Positions 9,184-21,150 of a DNA stretch of 64,000 nucleotides are shown here, piece by piece; position 1 is the first letter of the stretch; each line of letters starts with the position of its first letter. The notes below the pieces were generated by a model, which saw only the letters and a program-made list of their open reading frames with translations, did not search any database and was not told where the DNA came from. The DNA comes from Sclerodactyla briareus (lineage: Eukaryota; Echinodermata; Holothuroidea; Dendrochirotida; Sclerodactylidae): positions 310,001 to 374,000 of the forward strand of contig JAODTK010001776.1 of NCBI GenBank assembly GCA_026419785.1, written 5' to 3'. A program made the translations under genes and the position numbers.

Positions 9184-11790
9184 TTGTCAACTCTGTTTGG
9201 TTTTGAAATTCCGTCTAACTCATATGGTATTCCCAGTTCTTTATTAGTTGGCGTTGTGTACCGTTCTCCAAATAGCTCTTTGAAGACAACAATTCTTCTT
9301 CCGACATGCCTTTCGAAGTTTCTAGGAAGAGTACCATCATTATGGGTGATTTTCAATTATCCAGATACTTTTTGTTCTGATGGTACTGGTGGCCAGTGCA
9401 TGGATCTGGCTTTTTCAATGTCACGCAGGATTGTTTCCTTTCTCAGCAGTACATTTTTCCTACAGGAAGGCATAATATTTGGATTAGTTTTGAGCAGTGT
9501 CCAGTTCTGTGGATAATGTAGGAGAGCTGGGTAAAGCCGGTTGCAAGTGATTCACGGATATTTTTAGCTTTCAATTGTGTCTTGTTCCGTCAATATCCCA
9601 CAGAGTGTAGAGCTGTTTCCTTGTTTCGCGAAGGCAATGTCGATGGCCTGTCTAGGTTTTTTAGCAAAAACCTGATTGGCCGGTCGTAAATTTGTTAGAA
9701 AGTACGAATGCTGGTGACTCTTGGAATGGGTTCATTGAAAAGGTTTACGATGGTTATGAAAGTTTACGTCCTTGGAAAAAAGTCGCAGTAGCAAGAACAA
9801 GATGCCTCTTGGATGAATAGAGGACGTTTTCTGGGACATTCAACGTAAGCACAGTAATGGCGAACTTTATCGTTTATTCTGGGTCCGTGTCGGATCTATA
9901 GAGGCATTTCAAAGTTCAGCAAAACATTGTCCAGCGTTTAGTTTCTGGTTGCTAAACTTGATTTTGAGAGGCAGATTGCCTCTAGTATCAAAGAGAATCC
10001 TCGTGCATTTTTTCTCTAATGTGAGGGGGGGAAGAGAAAAGTCAGGACAGCATGTTCCTTGATAGATTTCCGACCGGGTTAGTACAATCACGCGATAGCC
10101 AGGAGATGGATAAGGTTCTCATAATTAATTCTCTCGTCTGTTTTTTTACTCATAGAACTTGGATAATAATTTTGTGACCTCGTTGTTCAGGGTATTCTCC
10201 GCATAGTATTGGTTATATAGGTGTGTGCACGCCTGGTTTAGTAAAGGAAAACTGCAGAAGCGCTCAAAAAGATAGCTCCTGGCCTCCGGAGTTTATCCTT
10301 TCCTTACTCAAATCCTTTTCCGACGGTTGTCCTGTTCCTAGCTATTATGTTTCAATAAGACCTGCAAAGAAGGTATGTCCGGATGAATTGGAGGAGACAA
10401 ATGTTTCTCCTTTTTCAAGAAAGGCAATTCGGTCTCTTCCTTGTAATTACAGCCCGTCATCTTACTAGTGTTGTCTGCCAAGATATGGAACCAATCATTC
10501 GGGATCATATGGTTGATCATTTCAATGACAAGTCTGATTAGGGATTCCAGCATGGGTTTAGGAAAAATCGTTCGTGTTTGACTAATCTCTTGGAATTTCT
10601 GGAAGATGTTACATGTTCTGTTGACAAACGGCAATGCTGTTGAAATATAGTTTCTGGACTTTCAGAAAGCTTTTGACAAGGTTCCTCATGAGCGTCTCTT
10701 GTTCAAGTTGGAGAGCTTTGCATTGAGGGGAATGTCCTTAAGTGGATTTCGTGAGTGGCTTCATAATAGGGAAACGGTTGTCATATGGGCATCGTCTCTT
10801 TGCAAAAGTCCTAGTGGTGTTCCCCAGGGATCGGTCTCGGGCCGTTTACTTCTTTTGGCGTATATTGACGATCCTTGAAGGCTCTGTTCATTCCCGGGTT
10901 AAGAAGTTCGCAAGATACCAAGTTGTACGGTAGGTCGGTTTGAATGATGCTGTGAAATTGTTCAAAGGGATCTGAATAATTTCCCAATGGCTTCCGCCTG
11001 GCAATGTTTTGTTCATTTCGACAAGTGCAAAGTTTTATGTATGTTGGTTTCACACAATCGCAACGCTTCCGCCAGTTAAATGGCCAAAATAATCCAGGAG
11101 TGATTTCAGAAAAGATCTTGGGGTTTTGTTTTGATTCTTCTTTGAAACCTTCCAAGCAGTGTGCGAAGCTGCAGAAGAGGTAATTGTATTCTTGCTTGAT
11201 TAGACGTCACTTCATTTCCCCTTGATAATGATATTGTTGTCCGGCTGTTCAAGCACTGGTGGAGACCGCACCTGAATAGTCTGTACAAGTGTTTGAATCC
11301 CTACTTTGCCAAGACAAGCAGTTAGAAAACGTTCAGCGTAGGCAACTAGAATGATTCACTTTCTTAAAAATTTATCCTACGAGGAAACATTAAGGCGTCT
11401 CGGTCCTACTTCGATGGAGCTGCAGGCTAATTCGGGTGGACTTGATCCAGGTTTTCAAAATTGGTCCCCTGGACTCGATGCCTGTCCTTCCACTACTCTT
11501 TGATTTTCCAATGTTACTGCCAATAGAGGCCACTGTCAAAGCTTCGTGCAGCGCTGCACTTGGACATTCGTCAAATATTTCTCTCGCAGAGGTGATCAAT
11601 GAGGGGCATGTCTCCCTGAACATGTTGTTCTCTCTAAGAGTGTGAATGCTGTTTCCAGAACGTCTTATTTTTTTTCAGGAATCACGGTGAATTATTTAGT
11701 GGTTTTGGTTCATTTTCCTTCCTGGGATGTTGTGGCCCCGGGGTCGTTTATGATGATTTTGTCCTTCTGACCCTTTAGACTAAATTGAAC
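9184..11790 (+). mobile_element. Degenerate non-LTR retrotransposon (CR1/L2/Jockey-like LINE), 5' truncated
   Basis: Translating the plus strand in shifting frames gives LINE landmarks in order: an endonuclease piece (LVGVVYRSPNSS near 9245, then FNYPD near 9350), reverse transcriptase pieces (CNYSP near 10440; EPIIRDHMVDHFND near 10490; QHGF and NRSCLTNLLEFLE near 10550; KAFDKVPHERLL as pieces near 10670; SGVPQGS near 10810; YIDD near 10860), and a C-terminal DLIQVFKI near 11440. Many frameshifts and stops make it dead. It starts inside the endonuclease domain, so it is 5' truncated. It ends near 11790 in ACTAAACTACTACTACT, consistent with a CR1/L2-like short-repeat tail. It sits antisense in an intron of the SMB-EndoU gene. 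Clade is not settled. Confidence 0.85.
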
Positions 11791-11796
11791 TAAACT

Positions 11797-11956
11797 AAAC
11801 TACTACTACTATACTATTAATAATAATAATCTATACTCATAATATCTAACTATATAATCTAATAATAATAATAATTAATAATATAATAATAATAATAATA
11901 ATATAATAATAAGAATGAATAATAATAATAATAAACTAATTAATAATAATAAAAAC
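11797..11956. repeat. (AAT)n microsatellite, SMB-linked copy 2
   Basis: Imperfect AAT/ATA triplets following the LINE tail and preceding the SMB exon at 12037. Its right flank (GAAGTGACCTGGCAC and following) matches the flank of the AAT array at 7369-7417. Confidence 0.95.
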
Positions 11957-12036
11957 GATGAAGTGACCTGGCACAACGTGTAGACAGACGGGACCGACGG
12001 AGACGAGTATATACATACAGACGGAAAGCTACTTAC

Positions 12037-12149
12037 CACATGTTGTGCTATAGTCAGCGCAGCAGTCGCCATAGTCAGTCACAGAGTGTTACACTGGCAC
12101 GACTTGGTGTGGTCAGCGGAGTGACCACATCTCCCAACACAGTTATCCT
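12037..12149 (-). CDS. Somatomedin B exon
   Basis: Exon between acceptor CTTCCACAG and donor GTAAGT, phase 1 to phase 1. Reads EDNCVGRCGHSADHTKSCQC N, then after a one-base shift DYGDCCADYSTTC, giving the complete eight-cysteine SMB pattern over two frames. It is the closest relative of the SMB exon at 7501-7684; similarity runs on into the downstream intron (donor, ACAGACG words, GAAGTGACCT, AAT repeat) and weakly upstream, so the two arose by tandem duplication of a genomic segment. The upstream bases could also be read in frame as TTAST, so a longer exon is possible. The frameshift may be a consensus error. Confidence 0.85.
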
Positions 12150-12329
12150 CTGTGGAAGCGGTGGTATAAAGTTTAAATATATATATCTAAATGTATAATC
12201 ATGACATTTGCTCATTATCTGGGTGACCTGTCAAATCGGAGACTGTGTACAATTTCCACTTAGAGGGGTACATAATTATTGCATCTTGTTATAGTAGTGG
12301 CAATCTTACACAATATCAGCAACTGCGAT

Positions 12330-14335
12330 AGCATGGTACGATGGTTATAGTCGTGGCCATCCCGCGGTGGCGCGGCTGTCAGTGGTAGCATTCAGTGTTG
12401 TTGGTGGTATCGGTGATGCTGACACTGGCAGCAGCACTGTGACAGCTACGGTAGTACCAATGGCACTAGTATAGTGATAGAGTTAGAATATGGTTGGCAG
12501 CGGCAGTGGTGCTTCTGTCCGTGTAGCAGTAGCTTTGTTGGTAGTGGTGTCTCGGTAGCAGCGGCTGCAGCGACCCAAGTAGTAACTAACACTGTGCGTT
12601 TTGGTGTGGTGGTGATTTGTTTGGTTGTGGTGGTAGTAGTGTTATGGCGGATGTTTTGTTTTGGTGGCAGGATGAATAGTGGCCTGACAGTGTTTACAAA
12701 GTCGTTGTGGTCCGAGCGTAGGAGCAGTGGTGGTGTTGCTGTGGCGGTAGCGGTGGACAGTGGTGATAGTTGTGGTGGTATTGTTGGTGGTGGAGGGTGG
12801 TTGTGTTGGTTGTGGTTGGTGTTGGTTGGTAGTTATCGTGGTCGATGGTAGGTGTTGGATTGGGGTGGTAAGAGCCGTGTTATTAGTATGGTGGTTGTTG
12901 TGGAGTAGTGTTTTTCTTGGTGTCGGTGGTCAGTTGTGATAGTGGGGGTTAGTGATGGTATGTTGATTTCGATGACTGAGATAGTTAGTGTGTGGGCGGT
13001 GTTCTGTTCAGCTGGTATGGGGCACGTTGTTGGTGAAGTAGTGGTGTTAGAGGTAACTAAGGTGGGCGATGTCAGTGGTGATTGTGGTGTTGGCTGTGTT
13101 TGTGGTAGAGTATGGTTAGTGGTCTGGCCGTGGGCTGGTCGTGTTGGTGTGTAGTTGGGCGGTAGCAGTTTTTGTGTTGGTCATGGTGACGATGGGAGTG
13201 GTGGTGGTTTTTGGTAATGGCATGAGAGTATAGTGATGGTGTTGTTGTTTGGTGTTGATAGTAGTGGTATAGAGGTGGTTGTGGTCGTGGTATGTTTGTG
13301 TGGTGGTAAGTTGTGGTATGTTTGATGATGTGTGATAGTTGTTTGTGGAGGCATTGATGTCGGTGCTGGCAGTGTTGGTGGTGTATGGTTGTTATAGCGG
13401 TGGGAATGGTGGTCGTGGTTGTTGTGGTGGTGGCGGTGACAGTTGTGGTAGTAGAGTTGGTGGTGGTAGTGGTTGTGTTTTGGGGGGGGGATGGTGATAG
13501 TTAGTTTGGGTGAAATGATATGTAGTTATGACGGTGCTGGTAGTTGGTGGCGACGTAGTGGTGTGATGTATAGCTCAGCGGTGGGAGTAGTGGCGGTATT
13601 GTTGGTAGCGGTGACAGTGGCATGAGTGGCTGTGTTGGTGATATCTGATGGCGTGCTGACAGTGCTGGGAGTGTTGGTGGTGATAGTAGTGGTAGTAGTA
13701 TAGTTAGTTTCGTGTCGGTAATGGCAGTTTCGGTGGCGAAGGTAGTGATAGTAGTGTTAGCGTAATACAGTGGGAGTAGGTGTGGTGTTTTGGCGGTAAC
13801 AGGGGTGGAAGTGGTTGGAGTGGTAGCGTGGTGTTGATGTTTGTGTTGTGGCAGTGATTGGTAGTGGTGGCGGGTTGCTGAATAGTGTCTTGGTGGTAGT
13901 GTTGGTGGTGTAGTGTAGTGGCTGTAGTCGATGCTAGTGAAGGTTTTGTAGGTGGCATTATTGTAGTGGTGGCGGTGCTGATAGTGACAGTGGTGGGTAA
14001 TATTTTTGTTGGCATCGTTTTTGTTGACGATAATGATAGTTGTGTAGGTGGCAGTGAAGGGTAGTGGTGGCGGTGCTGATAGTGTCAGTGGTGGTAGTGT
14101 TGGCGGTAGCGTTTTTGTTGATGGTGGTGAATGTTTGTGTAGGGCAGTGTGGTAGTGGTGGTGGTGCTGGTATTGTTGGTGGTGGTAGTGATGGCTGTTT
14201 TTTCTAGTGGTGGCGGTGCCAGTGGTCGGTGGTAGTGGCTCTGTTGGTGATGGTAAGTGTTGGTGGCAATTGTGAGGATGTTGGCGCTGGTAATAACGGT
14301 GGGTATTAGTAGTGGTAGTGATGGGAAAAGAGCAT
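12330..14335. repeat. GT-rich, strand-asymmetric low-complexity tract
   Basis: About 2 kb in which the plus strand is nearly all G and T with scattered A (GTGGTGGTAGTGTTGGTGG-like words) and few C. It is an intron sequence between the SMB exons at 12037 and 14715. Long minus-strand ORFs here (Thr, His, Pro rich, up to 280 codons) are by-products of the missing stop triplets, not genes. Confidence 0.9.
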
Positions 14336-14714
14336 AATCTCATGAATAAAATAAAAAGGTCACTTTAGAAGAGGACCAACAAGAATTCTTCATATATTTA
14401 TATTATTATCTATTTTGCTACTCATGGAGCCTATGACTCCACTTAGTGAGCCTAATGGACCACATTAAGGCTGTTTTGGGCTACACAAAATTCGCACAGA
14501 TCGAATGACTCCGTACTCATGCTAGCAATTGTTCGTGCTTTCATTTTCGTTGCTAGCGTGTCCTTAGGGGGAAAAGTTATATAAGGGAGGGCCAGACCTC
14601 TTGGGGGATCGACTCTTCAGAGCTACAAATAATGTCATATATAGCGGTATACAGGTAACGTAGGTGGGCGACCCGAGACCAAAGCAACCAACCGTCTGTC
14701 CGTATTAAACTCAC

Positions 14715-14838
14715 TCGGAACCACCACTGCAGTAGGAATTCGTATCCGAACAGCAGTTTCCCCGTACCGAACACTCCGAGTTACACTGCAGTAATGACGG
14801 TATCAGTAGTCGGCCTCCACCCATTCCTGACAGTTCCG
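14715..14838 (-). CDS. Somatomedin B exon (diverged)
   Basis: Acceptor TTGTTTCTTCCGCAG is followed by an exon ending at donor GTGAGT. The C-terminal half is clear: QCNSECSVRGNCCSDTNSYC matches the CxC-C-CC-C half of an SMB domain. The N-terminal half shows NCQE in one frame and further cysteines only after one or two frame changes (including between Tyr-Cys and Cys-Asn), so the first cysteines are uncertain. The exon end is phase 2 rather than phase 1, which again suggests an indel. It is the third SMB unit counting from the EndoU domain. Confidence 0.7.
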
Positions 14839-15159
14839 CTGCGGAAGAAACAACAGTTTGAGAAAGTAGCAAGCGAGGTCACTCCTGGCGCGCTACGTAC
14901 AATAACCCAGTACCTAAATTCCCGCCAATATTCCCACTATCATCCACCGTCGCGGAGTCTGTATTTAACGGCCCCCTGATAGCAGTCCGCCCCAGCCGAC
15001 CATAAATGTCATCTTCCTCCTCCCCACCTTGTGATCCCAACCTAAACATGTTTTGGAGCCCCCCCCCCCATCTGACCATCTCGACAACCCACATTTCACA
15101 GTAGCTAGCTGTGCTCTTGTGTACAAATAATCGGAAAAAAATCGTTGTGCCCAGCACAT

Positions 15160-18120
15160 AAATTTAATAATTTTCCTAATTGTTCCTCAAAGTATCCGCA
15201 ATGTTGTGAGGATATAATTTGATAAAATCAAATCCTGATAATGAAATCATAAAATCATATTGACCGTTCGTTTAAACGTTATCGGAGCATATGACTGCAT
15301 GATAGATTTTCCGCTGACGCATGTTACTCACATCAAAAAATAGAAAACGTTGAGGATATTTGCTTACTAAGGATTCCATAGGTGTGAATGCGGGATGCGG
15401 CGCGACACCAACTTCACTGCGAAATGGCTTGATGGAACAAATATAGTCTAAATTATCGAGTGTGTTGTTTCACATCACTGCAAAAAGAATATGAATTTCC
15501 TCCCTTGCTATCGAAACAGATTTAAACAGTTTATGTACGCGACCTGCTGGATATTTATTGCCCTGCAATTCCACCTACAGTAGTGGTTCACTCAAATAAA
15601 GAAATCCCCCTTCTTGACAAAAGCTACGGTTTTCCACATTCTTGCCGCATGCCAGATCCCACCTATGGAATCCATGGCTGATCGAGAATTCCAAAGGGGG
15701 GGGAGTTTCCGTGATTATGCATCGCTCTATTCCCATCTAAGCGTAGTCGCCACCATGGGCTGGCGCGGAGCTTACCCTGGATTTTTGGCCAGATGACCCC
15801 CCAACCCCCCGATGCCCGGAAATCCATTTCCCGTGCTTGTTTGAGGAATTAAAATTCCTTATTTTCCATTCAATTTTCTTCATAATTACTCATCACCATG
15901 GTTGAATTCTTCAAAATAATATTCCTCGCCATATGACAATTACTCAAAGGTAATCCACGACAGGAGCTTTGGTTGGAATTATGTTTTCAAAGTGTTTGTA
16001 AGGCTTTGCCTAGGTGCAGTGGGTAGGATATAGTTTTTCCAGCTGTCAACGTGGGTTGTGACCTTCGACGCGGACTCGTGGCCAATCCTTGCTCTGCCTT
16101 GATCATGTAGCCTACTCATCACGATAAAACCCACAGACCAAATATTAGCTTCCTCCATCAAGGTGGGGTCGAATTATCGTGTTACAGCTTAGGCGTAACA
16201 TAATACGTACACCCCACACGCAACACCACACCCACACACACACCTGACGCCTGAACCTGACTGCATAGCTTTCTCTGACTTTGTCAAGGAATACAAAATC
16301 TATTCCGTGATTCCTTGGCCTTTATATTTTATTTTTCCCTTGTTAGTTTTATGTGGAGTCTTGTGTGGAGTCGTTACCTTACGCTGATCTTGTGGCTGAA
16401 ATCTTCAGACATCCTAAGTGCATACCTCTGACTACTCCTATCCTGCCATGGGGATTTTACTGTCTCGTGTATTGCCAACAACTCAAGTCTGTTAAGATAC
16501 CCTTGGCCCATGGTTGAGTTCCGTACGTTTTAGGCTTTTCCTGCAACTGAAGGATCGCTCACCACTCACAACTTGTGACGGGGTTATTGTGCAGATTATT
16601 TCCTCAGGATTTTAAAACGTTGGAACAAGTCTTTATCACATCTTTCAATGCTTCAACACTCATTTGGCCTTCAGCTTTTATTCTTTCTCCGTCCACACTC
16701 TTTCCCGACTCCACTCCTTCCCATCACAATGTCCACACTGTATACTAGGTCATCCTGGTGTACGTTGTCTCTCTTCTGTCACTTCTTCAAACCATCCTGT
16801 ATGTCCATAGGTGACTAGGGGACTATCGTCAATGCGTAGGTGGCCCTAGCTTTCTTGCAGCTCGGAGAACCTATTCCTTGCAGCGCTCGAATGGTCTAGC
16901 AGTGGGATCGAAAGGTGACACCCGGTATATCCTTCTCTGGGAGTCTGCTCTGACGTTGTTGCGCATGTGCCTGTCGCGCGCAGACCCTTGGTATCCCTTT
17001 ACTCCCAGTCCCCCAATCACGCTGGAGAGAGCTACAGATTCTTGACACCACGATGATGGACTTGGTATAACATCCTTCCGTAATTGTCAATTTGTCTGCT
17101 TGACCACTTGGAACATGTGGCACTGGCACGCAAATTCCGAGTTGACACATACTGGATGGTTTGGCTAACCGTGGCTTATACCTCATCCAAATTCTTTGCA
17201 AATGCAACTACAATAACCTGCAATGAACTTAATGGATTTCAAGGAGTCATTGATTGTCGGTGTGTTTCTCTTGAATACTCTGATGATTCGCTAGATGACC
17301 GTGCGTTGTGGATTTTCTCGCGTATAATTCGAGAAGGCTCGAACGCTTAGTGCCTTTTCTCAACCCACCTCGTACAGTATAAACTCTGAGGCTTTGTATC
17401 CTTTCCTGTTTGCTCCGTTTCAAGAGGAGTGGCATTCTTCTTGTTTCTGCATAGGACGCTTTCTCTTGTCCTCCAAAACACTGCTATCGGGATCGGGCTG
17501 TGCCTTTGAAAAAACTATGCACCACCTCTTGAGTTTAGAGAAATAACATGCTGCGGACTACAGGGCGAGTCACATGTCTAGTTTCTTCTGTACCATTTTG
17601 ACGCGTAGTCATGTTTTTTTGGCCAACCCCACTCCCTGCATGTTTAGTTTTTTTTTTTTCAAATGGCGGCCAATAGCTTCGTCTCCAAGCCCTGCTCTCG
17701 TAACTTTCTTTAGCAAACATCTGAAAATTCCCATGGTTGTTTTCGGGTCAATCAACGTAACTAGAGTCTTTCTAATGTCCGCTTAACGGGATGCAGTGCA
17801 TCCCACATCTCTCCCCCACTGCTGGTCTTGATGATTGGATGTCAAGATCTCGGTGGGTTATCTTTTAAATCATATCGTTCCCCATTTGAAAAGTAATCTG
17901 ACACGTTTTTGTGTCCGATGGGTGGGGGGGGTATGTGATTAGCGATGTCCTCACTCTTGGAAAAAGTCACTGTATTTGTGTATTGGCACTTGGTTCTAGA
18001 GGCAAAGTTTTTGGGGCCAGAGAAAAAAAAGATGGAGAGTAAAACACCCGACGAAAACTCATTGAAGCCAATGGAACTTCAAAGTATACATTATAAAAAA
18101 TGGAATGCATAATACTAGCT
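15160..18120. other. Intron, no exon recognised
   Basis: Between the SMB exons at 14715 and 18225. Contains a G/C-run region near 15690-15815 with a GGCTGGCGCGGAGC word, a CA-rich patch near 16205-16245, and an unassigned stretch 16300-17800 with short open frames in which I could not identify a protein family. Confidence 0.4.
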
Positions 18121-18224
18121 TCGTGATTTTTTTTCTGGAAAAGGGGGGGGGGGGTTTTCCGGAACCTGTAACTCCCCCCTAAATCCGCCTGAGGTAATCC
18201 AGCCTAACACATTCGTATAGTTAC

Positions 18225-18346
18225 CACACCACACCGTCAGAAACTTGTCATCGCAGCATTCCCGTAGCCAGTACAGAACTTGTTACACTGACATGGCTGA
18301 TTGGCGTCGTAGGCGAAGCAACCCATTTTTTTCGCGCGCAACCATA
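18225..18346 (-). CDS. Somatomedin B exon (most upstream)
   Basis: Exon between acceptor TTTATCCTCAG and donor GTAACT, phase 1 to phase 1. Reads GCFAYDANQPCQCNKFC, TGYG, then after one missing base CCDDKFLTVWC. This is the C-CxC-C-CC-C part of an SMB domain; the first cysteine is only seen in another frame across a 7-base A run, a likely homopolymer indel. It is the fourth SMB unit from the EndoU domain. The AAT repeat at 18366-18427 lies just upstream, so this exon also neighbours a trinucleotide array. Confidence 0.77.
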
Positions 18347-18365
18347 CTGAGGATAAATACCGATG

Positions 18366-18427
18366 ATATAATACTAATAATAATAATATAATAATATAAT
18401 AATACTATAATAATATAATAATAACAT
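18366..18427. repeat. (AAT)n microsatellite
   Basis: Imperfect AAT/ATA triplets upstream of the SMB exon at 18225-18346. Confidence 0.9.
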
Positions 18428-20042
18428 TTGCGATCGGAATATGGCAAATCGGAAACCACTTTGGGATTGGAGTTGGGTCTTTCCCACACAACTAGACAGT
18501 AGAATGATATAGCTAGTGGTGGCGCCGGCATTACCACCCTACAGTGGGGGCTGGATGAAATTACGGCATCGAGTTGGAGGGGGTGCATGTCATTTCCCGC
18601 TCAGTGAACCTCACTCTACCCCCTCTCTTCGATCTTCTTCTCAGCCCATTTTTCACATTTCTTGAACAGCATTTTGAAGGTTGATAGGAGAGGGTAAGGG
18701 GTGGTGTCATACCATTGATTTACAATTACCTAGTGTGCTGGCGCCTTTTAGGGTAGCCCACTCGGTCTCCCAGCGGAACGAGTGATTTCCCCGCGTCCGG
18801 GGGTCAGCGTCCCTGGGCTTATGGAAGGGGACGTTGGGGGCTGCGGGAAAGTGAATAGCTTGTCTCATTAACCACTCGTGTGAAAAAAATACACATGGTC
18901 AAGTGCATTGTCGTTTAAAACTACGACTTGGTCCCTTTCTCATTGATGTTCATTACACGCATGTATCCTCCTTCGCATTTCGTTTTACAAGAGTCACGTG
19001 ACCTTACCAGCACCTTCTGTGTTTACAACGGTATGGGTAAATATTCCATGAAACCTATACCATATTATAGACTTTTCACCGTATTATATGTTGATCCATT
19101 AAAGTAAGTAAATTGCATAATAAAAAATTTCCGTGATTTTATCTGTGGGTGGGTCTGAATCACTTTTCTGCCGGGGTGCACAGGCTCTGATCAGTCTGTT
19201 GACATCGTTTTCATGACGAATTCGACAGCGTTTTGTCTGTTTAAAATCCTACTTTATAATTGTAGTTTTGACCATAATATGGGTAGCATAGTGATAGTCG
19301 CCGGGGGGGGGGGGATAACCCCCCAATATTTGATGTTTGGGGATGGCTATTAATCTCCCCCCCCCACAAAGGCTTGGGTGGTGATACAAAACTTTGTCCG
19401 AAAAACATGACGGCTGCGCGCTTGTCAATGTCCCTAAGGTCAAATTTGTCTCTTTTCACGATTTTTGCACGAAACTTTAACGAAAAACTTTGGAGAAATG
19501 TGGAGCTACAGTTTTTGGTCCTGAACAACAGGTAGAGCATTTCAAAGTCGCCAGAGATCATAATATATAGAATGATGTGCTATTCTCTACGGGGCCCCAA
19601 AAGGCACTTTCTGCGGGGATATACACCGGCGGTTTACCCAGCCTGCACATGTCTATTGATGACGCAATGTGACGAAAACACTGGCAGGGAGCTTGCCTTC
19701 AGATAATGTTCACGTGATTGACGTTTGGCAGCTACATAGGCGTGATGCCGGGCAAACAATTCGGGGACATGTAAGAATTTGAATATACCTTTTTTTCTGG
19801 TGACGCTCGATCTCATCGAATGCCCGAAAAATGCAACCATTTTTCACGACAGTGATGTTCACGCAAATTTTTCCAAGATGCGGGTAACCTCCAACCCAAC
19901 TGAATGGGTCCTCTATGGGCATCGGAATTCCTCTAAAAGTTAGAGATATGGTAGGAATGAAGGCGACAATGGGAATTGTGAGGGTAATTGTCCAGTTTTT
20001 TGTCAATTTCATGATGTTTGCTCACTGCCATAGGTCCGGGAA

Positions 20043-20125
20043 GTGCCATTTCCGCTGTCTGGGAGGTCTGTAACGATCTTTTCTTCCTATGCTACGCTCA
20101 AACCGATGGTGGCGCTCGGCAACTA
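20043..20125 (+). repeat. Dispersed repeat with CCGATGGTGGCGCTC core
   Basis: Begins AAGTGCCATTTCC and ends near ACCGATGGTGGCGCTC. Related copies at about 30775-30860 and 39365-39450 keep the same start, the middle pyrimidine-rich part and the GCGC..CGATGG end. Class unknown. Confidence 0.55.
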
Positions 20126-20639
20126 CTACCCCACATCCTGCCCCGATCTGTTAACACAAATCGCCGCCCCTGAATTATTGACGACGATGTCACCGTTTAA
20201 GAAATCAGTGCGGGGTACGAATTTCGACAAGTTGGGAATTAGGCCCATGGGTTTGATGGACAAATGTTCCTGCGATATGAAGGGTAATATTGAACTTGGC
20301 AGAATATATGAATGTAAGGGAAAGCATGGTAGATATGATTTCCTGTCTCATCTCGACTCAACATCGGACATGTACAAAATTCTATAAGATTGATTATTTT
20401 CTCATTAAAACACCCGGCCGCGAGTGCCCTTTCAGCCATCTGAAAGGTCTTAAAATCCAAATTTCCAGGTACGCTACTCCCAAGTTTATCCCCCCCCCCC
20501 AAGTCACAAACAATCTACGGCCACTTTGGTAAGTGACCTAATTACGTGTAAATGACCTTCCAATTTTGTATAGGATCCCCGGATTGCGAGTCCGACCTTA
20601 ATTGTGATGTCCGCCCTTTCAACTTGTTACCTGGCCCAT

Positions 20640-21150
20640 TCAGGTACACTTGAGAGTGCTGGGGCGCTAATTTGGCATAATTTACCACGAAATTTGGTTA
20701 ATTTTCTAGGAGAGTTAGTCGGATTTGCACAAACTTTGTGGGTAGGGACTATAGTTGATCCCCGAGAACCGTGGAGTTATTTCCGGTCAAAATTTGCATA
20801 CTTTTATGCGATTTTCCAAACTTTGTCAGAGTGGAACGAAACTTGGTGGACGGGAATACATTTGTTCTGACAAAGTCCGGGTCTTTCGAGGCATCGTTGG
20901 TCAAATTTTGCATAATTTAATGGACTTTTGTAGCTTCCATGTACAGCAAACTTCTTGGTGATGAAGGATTCTTATTTTAGGTTTAGTCGAATTCAACGAT
21001 TTTGACGTGGTAGGGGACTATAGTTGATCCCGGAGAATGTGGAGGTCATTTCAAGGCCATCGGATGTCAAATTTGCAGGATTAAGCGATTTTCCAAACGT
21101 CGGTCAGATTTGAACAAAACTTGTTAGATGTGGGGCTCTTTGTTCCTGTT
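20640..21150 (+). repeat. Diverged tandem repeat of about 133 bp
   Basis: GGGACTATAGTTGATCCC occurs near 20746 and 21013, 267 bp apart, and related words (GGTCAAAATTTGCATA, GATTTTCCAAAC, GAACAAAACTTG-like) recur between them at about half that distance. This suggests a tandem repeat with a unit of about 133 bp, no coding content. Confidence 0.55.

Noticed and set aside
13501-14343. 280-codon minus-strand ORF rich in Thr, His and Pro
   Set aside because: It lies wholly in the GT-skewed low-complexity intron where stop triplets are rare.
15979-16161. Kinase-like string NIWSVGFIVM on the minus strand
   Set aside because: Resembles kinase subdomain IX (D.WS.G) for a few residues only; no APE, HRD or DFG motif in nearby frames.
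16300-17800. Possible retroelement remnant (QCGHCDGKEW, SYWPPF in minus frames)
   Set aside because: Isolated short resemblances without ordered domains or LTRs.
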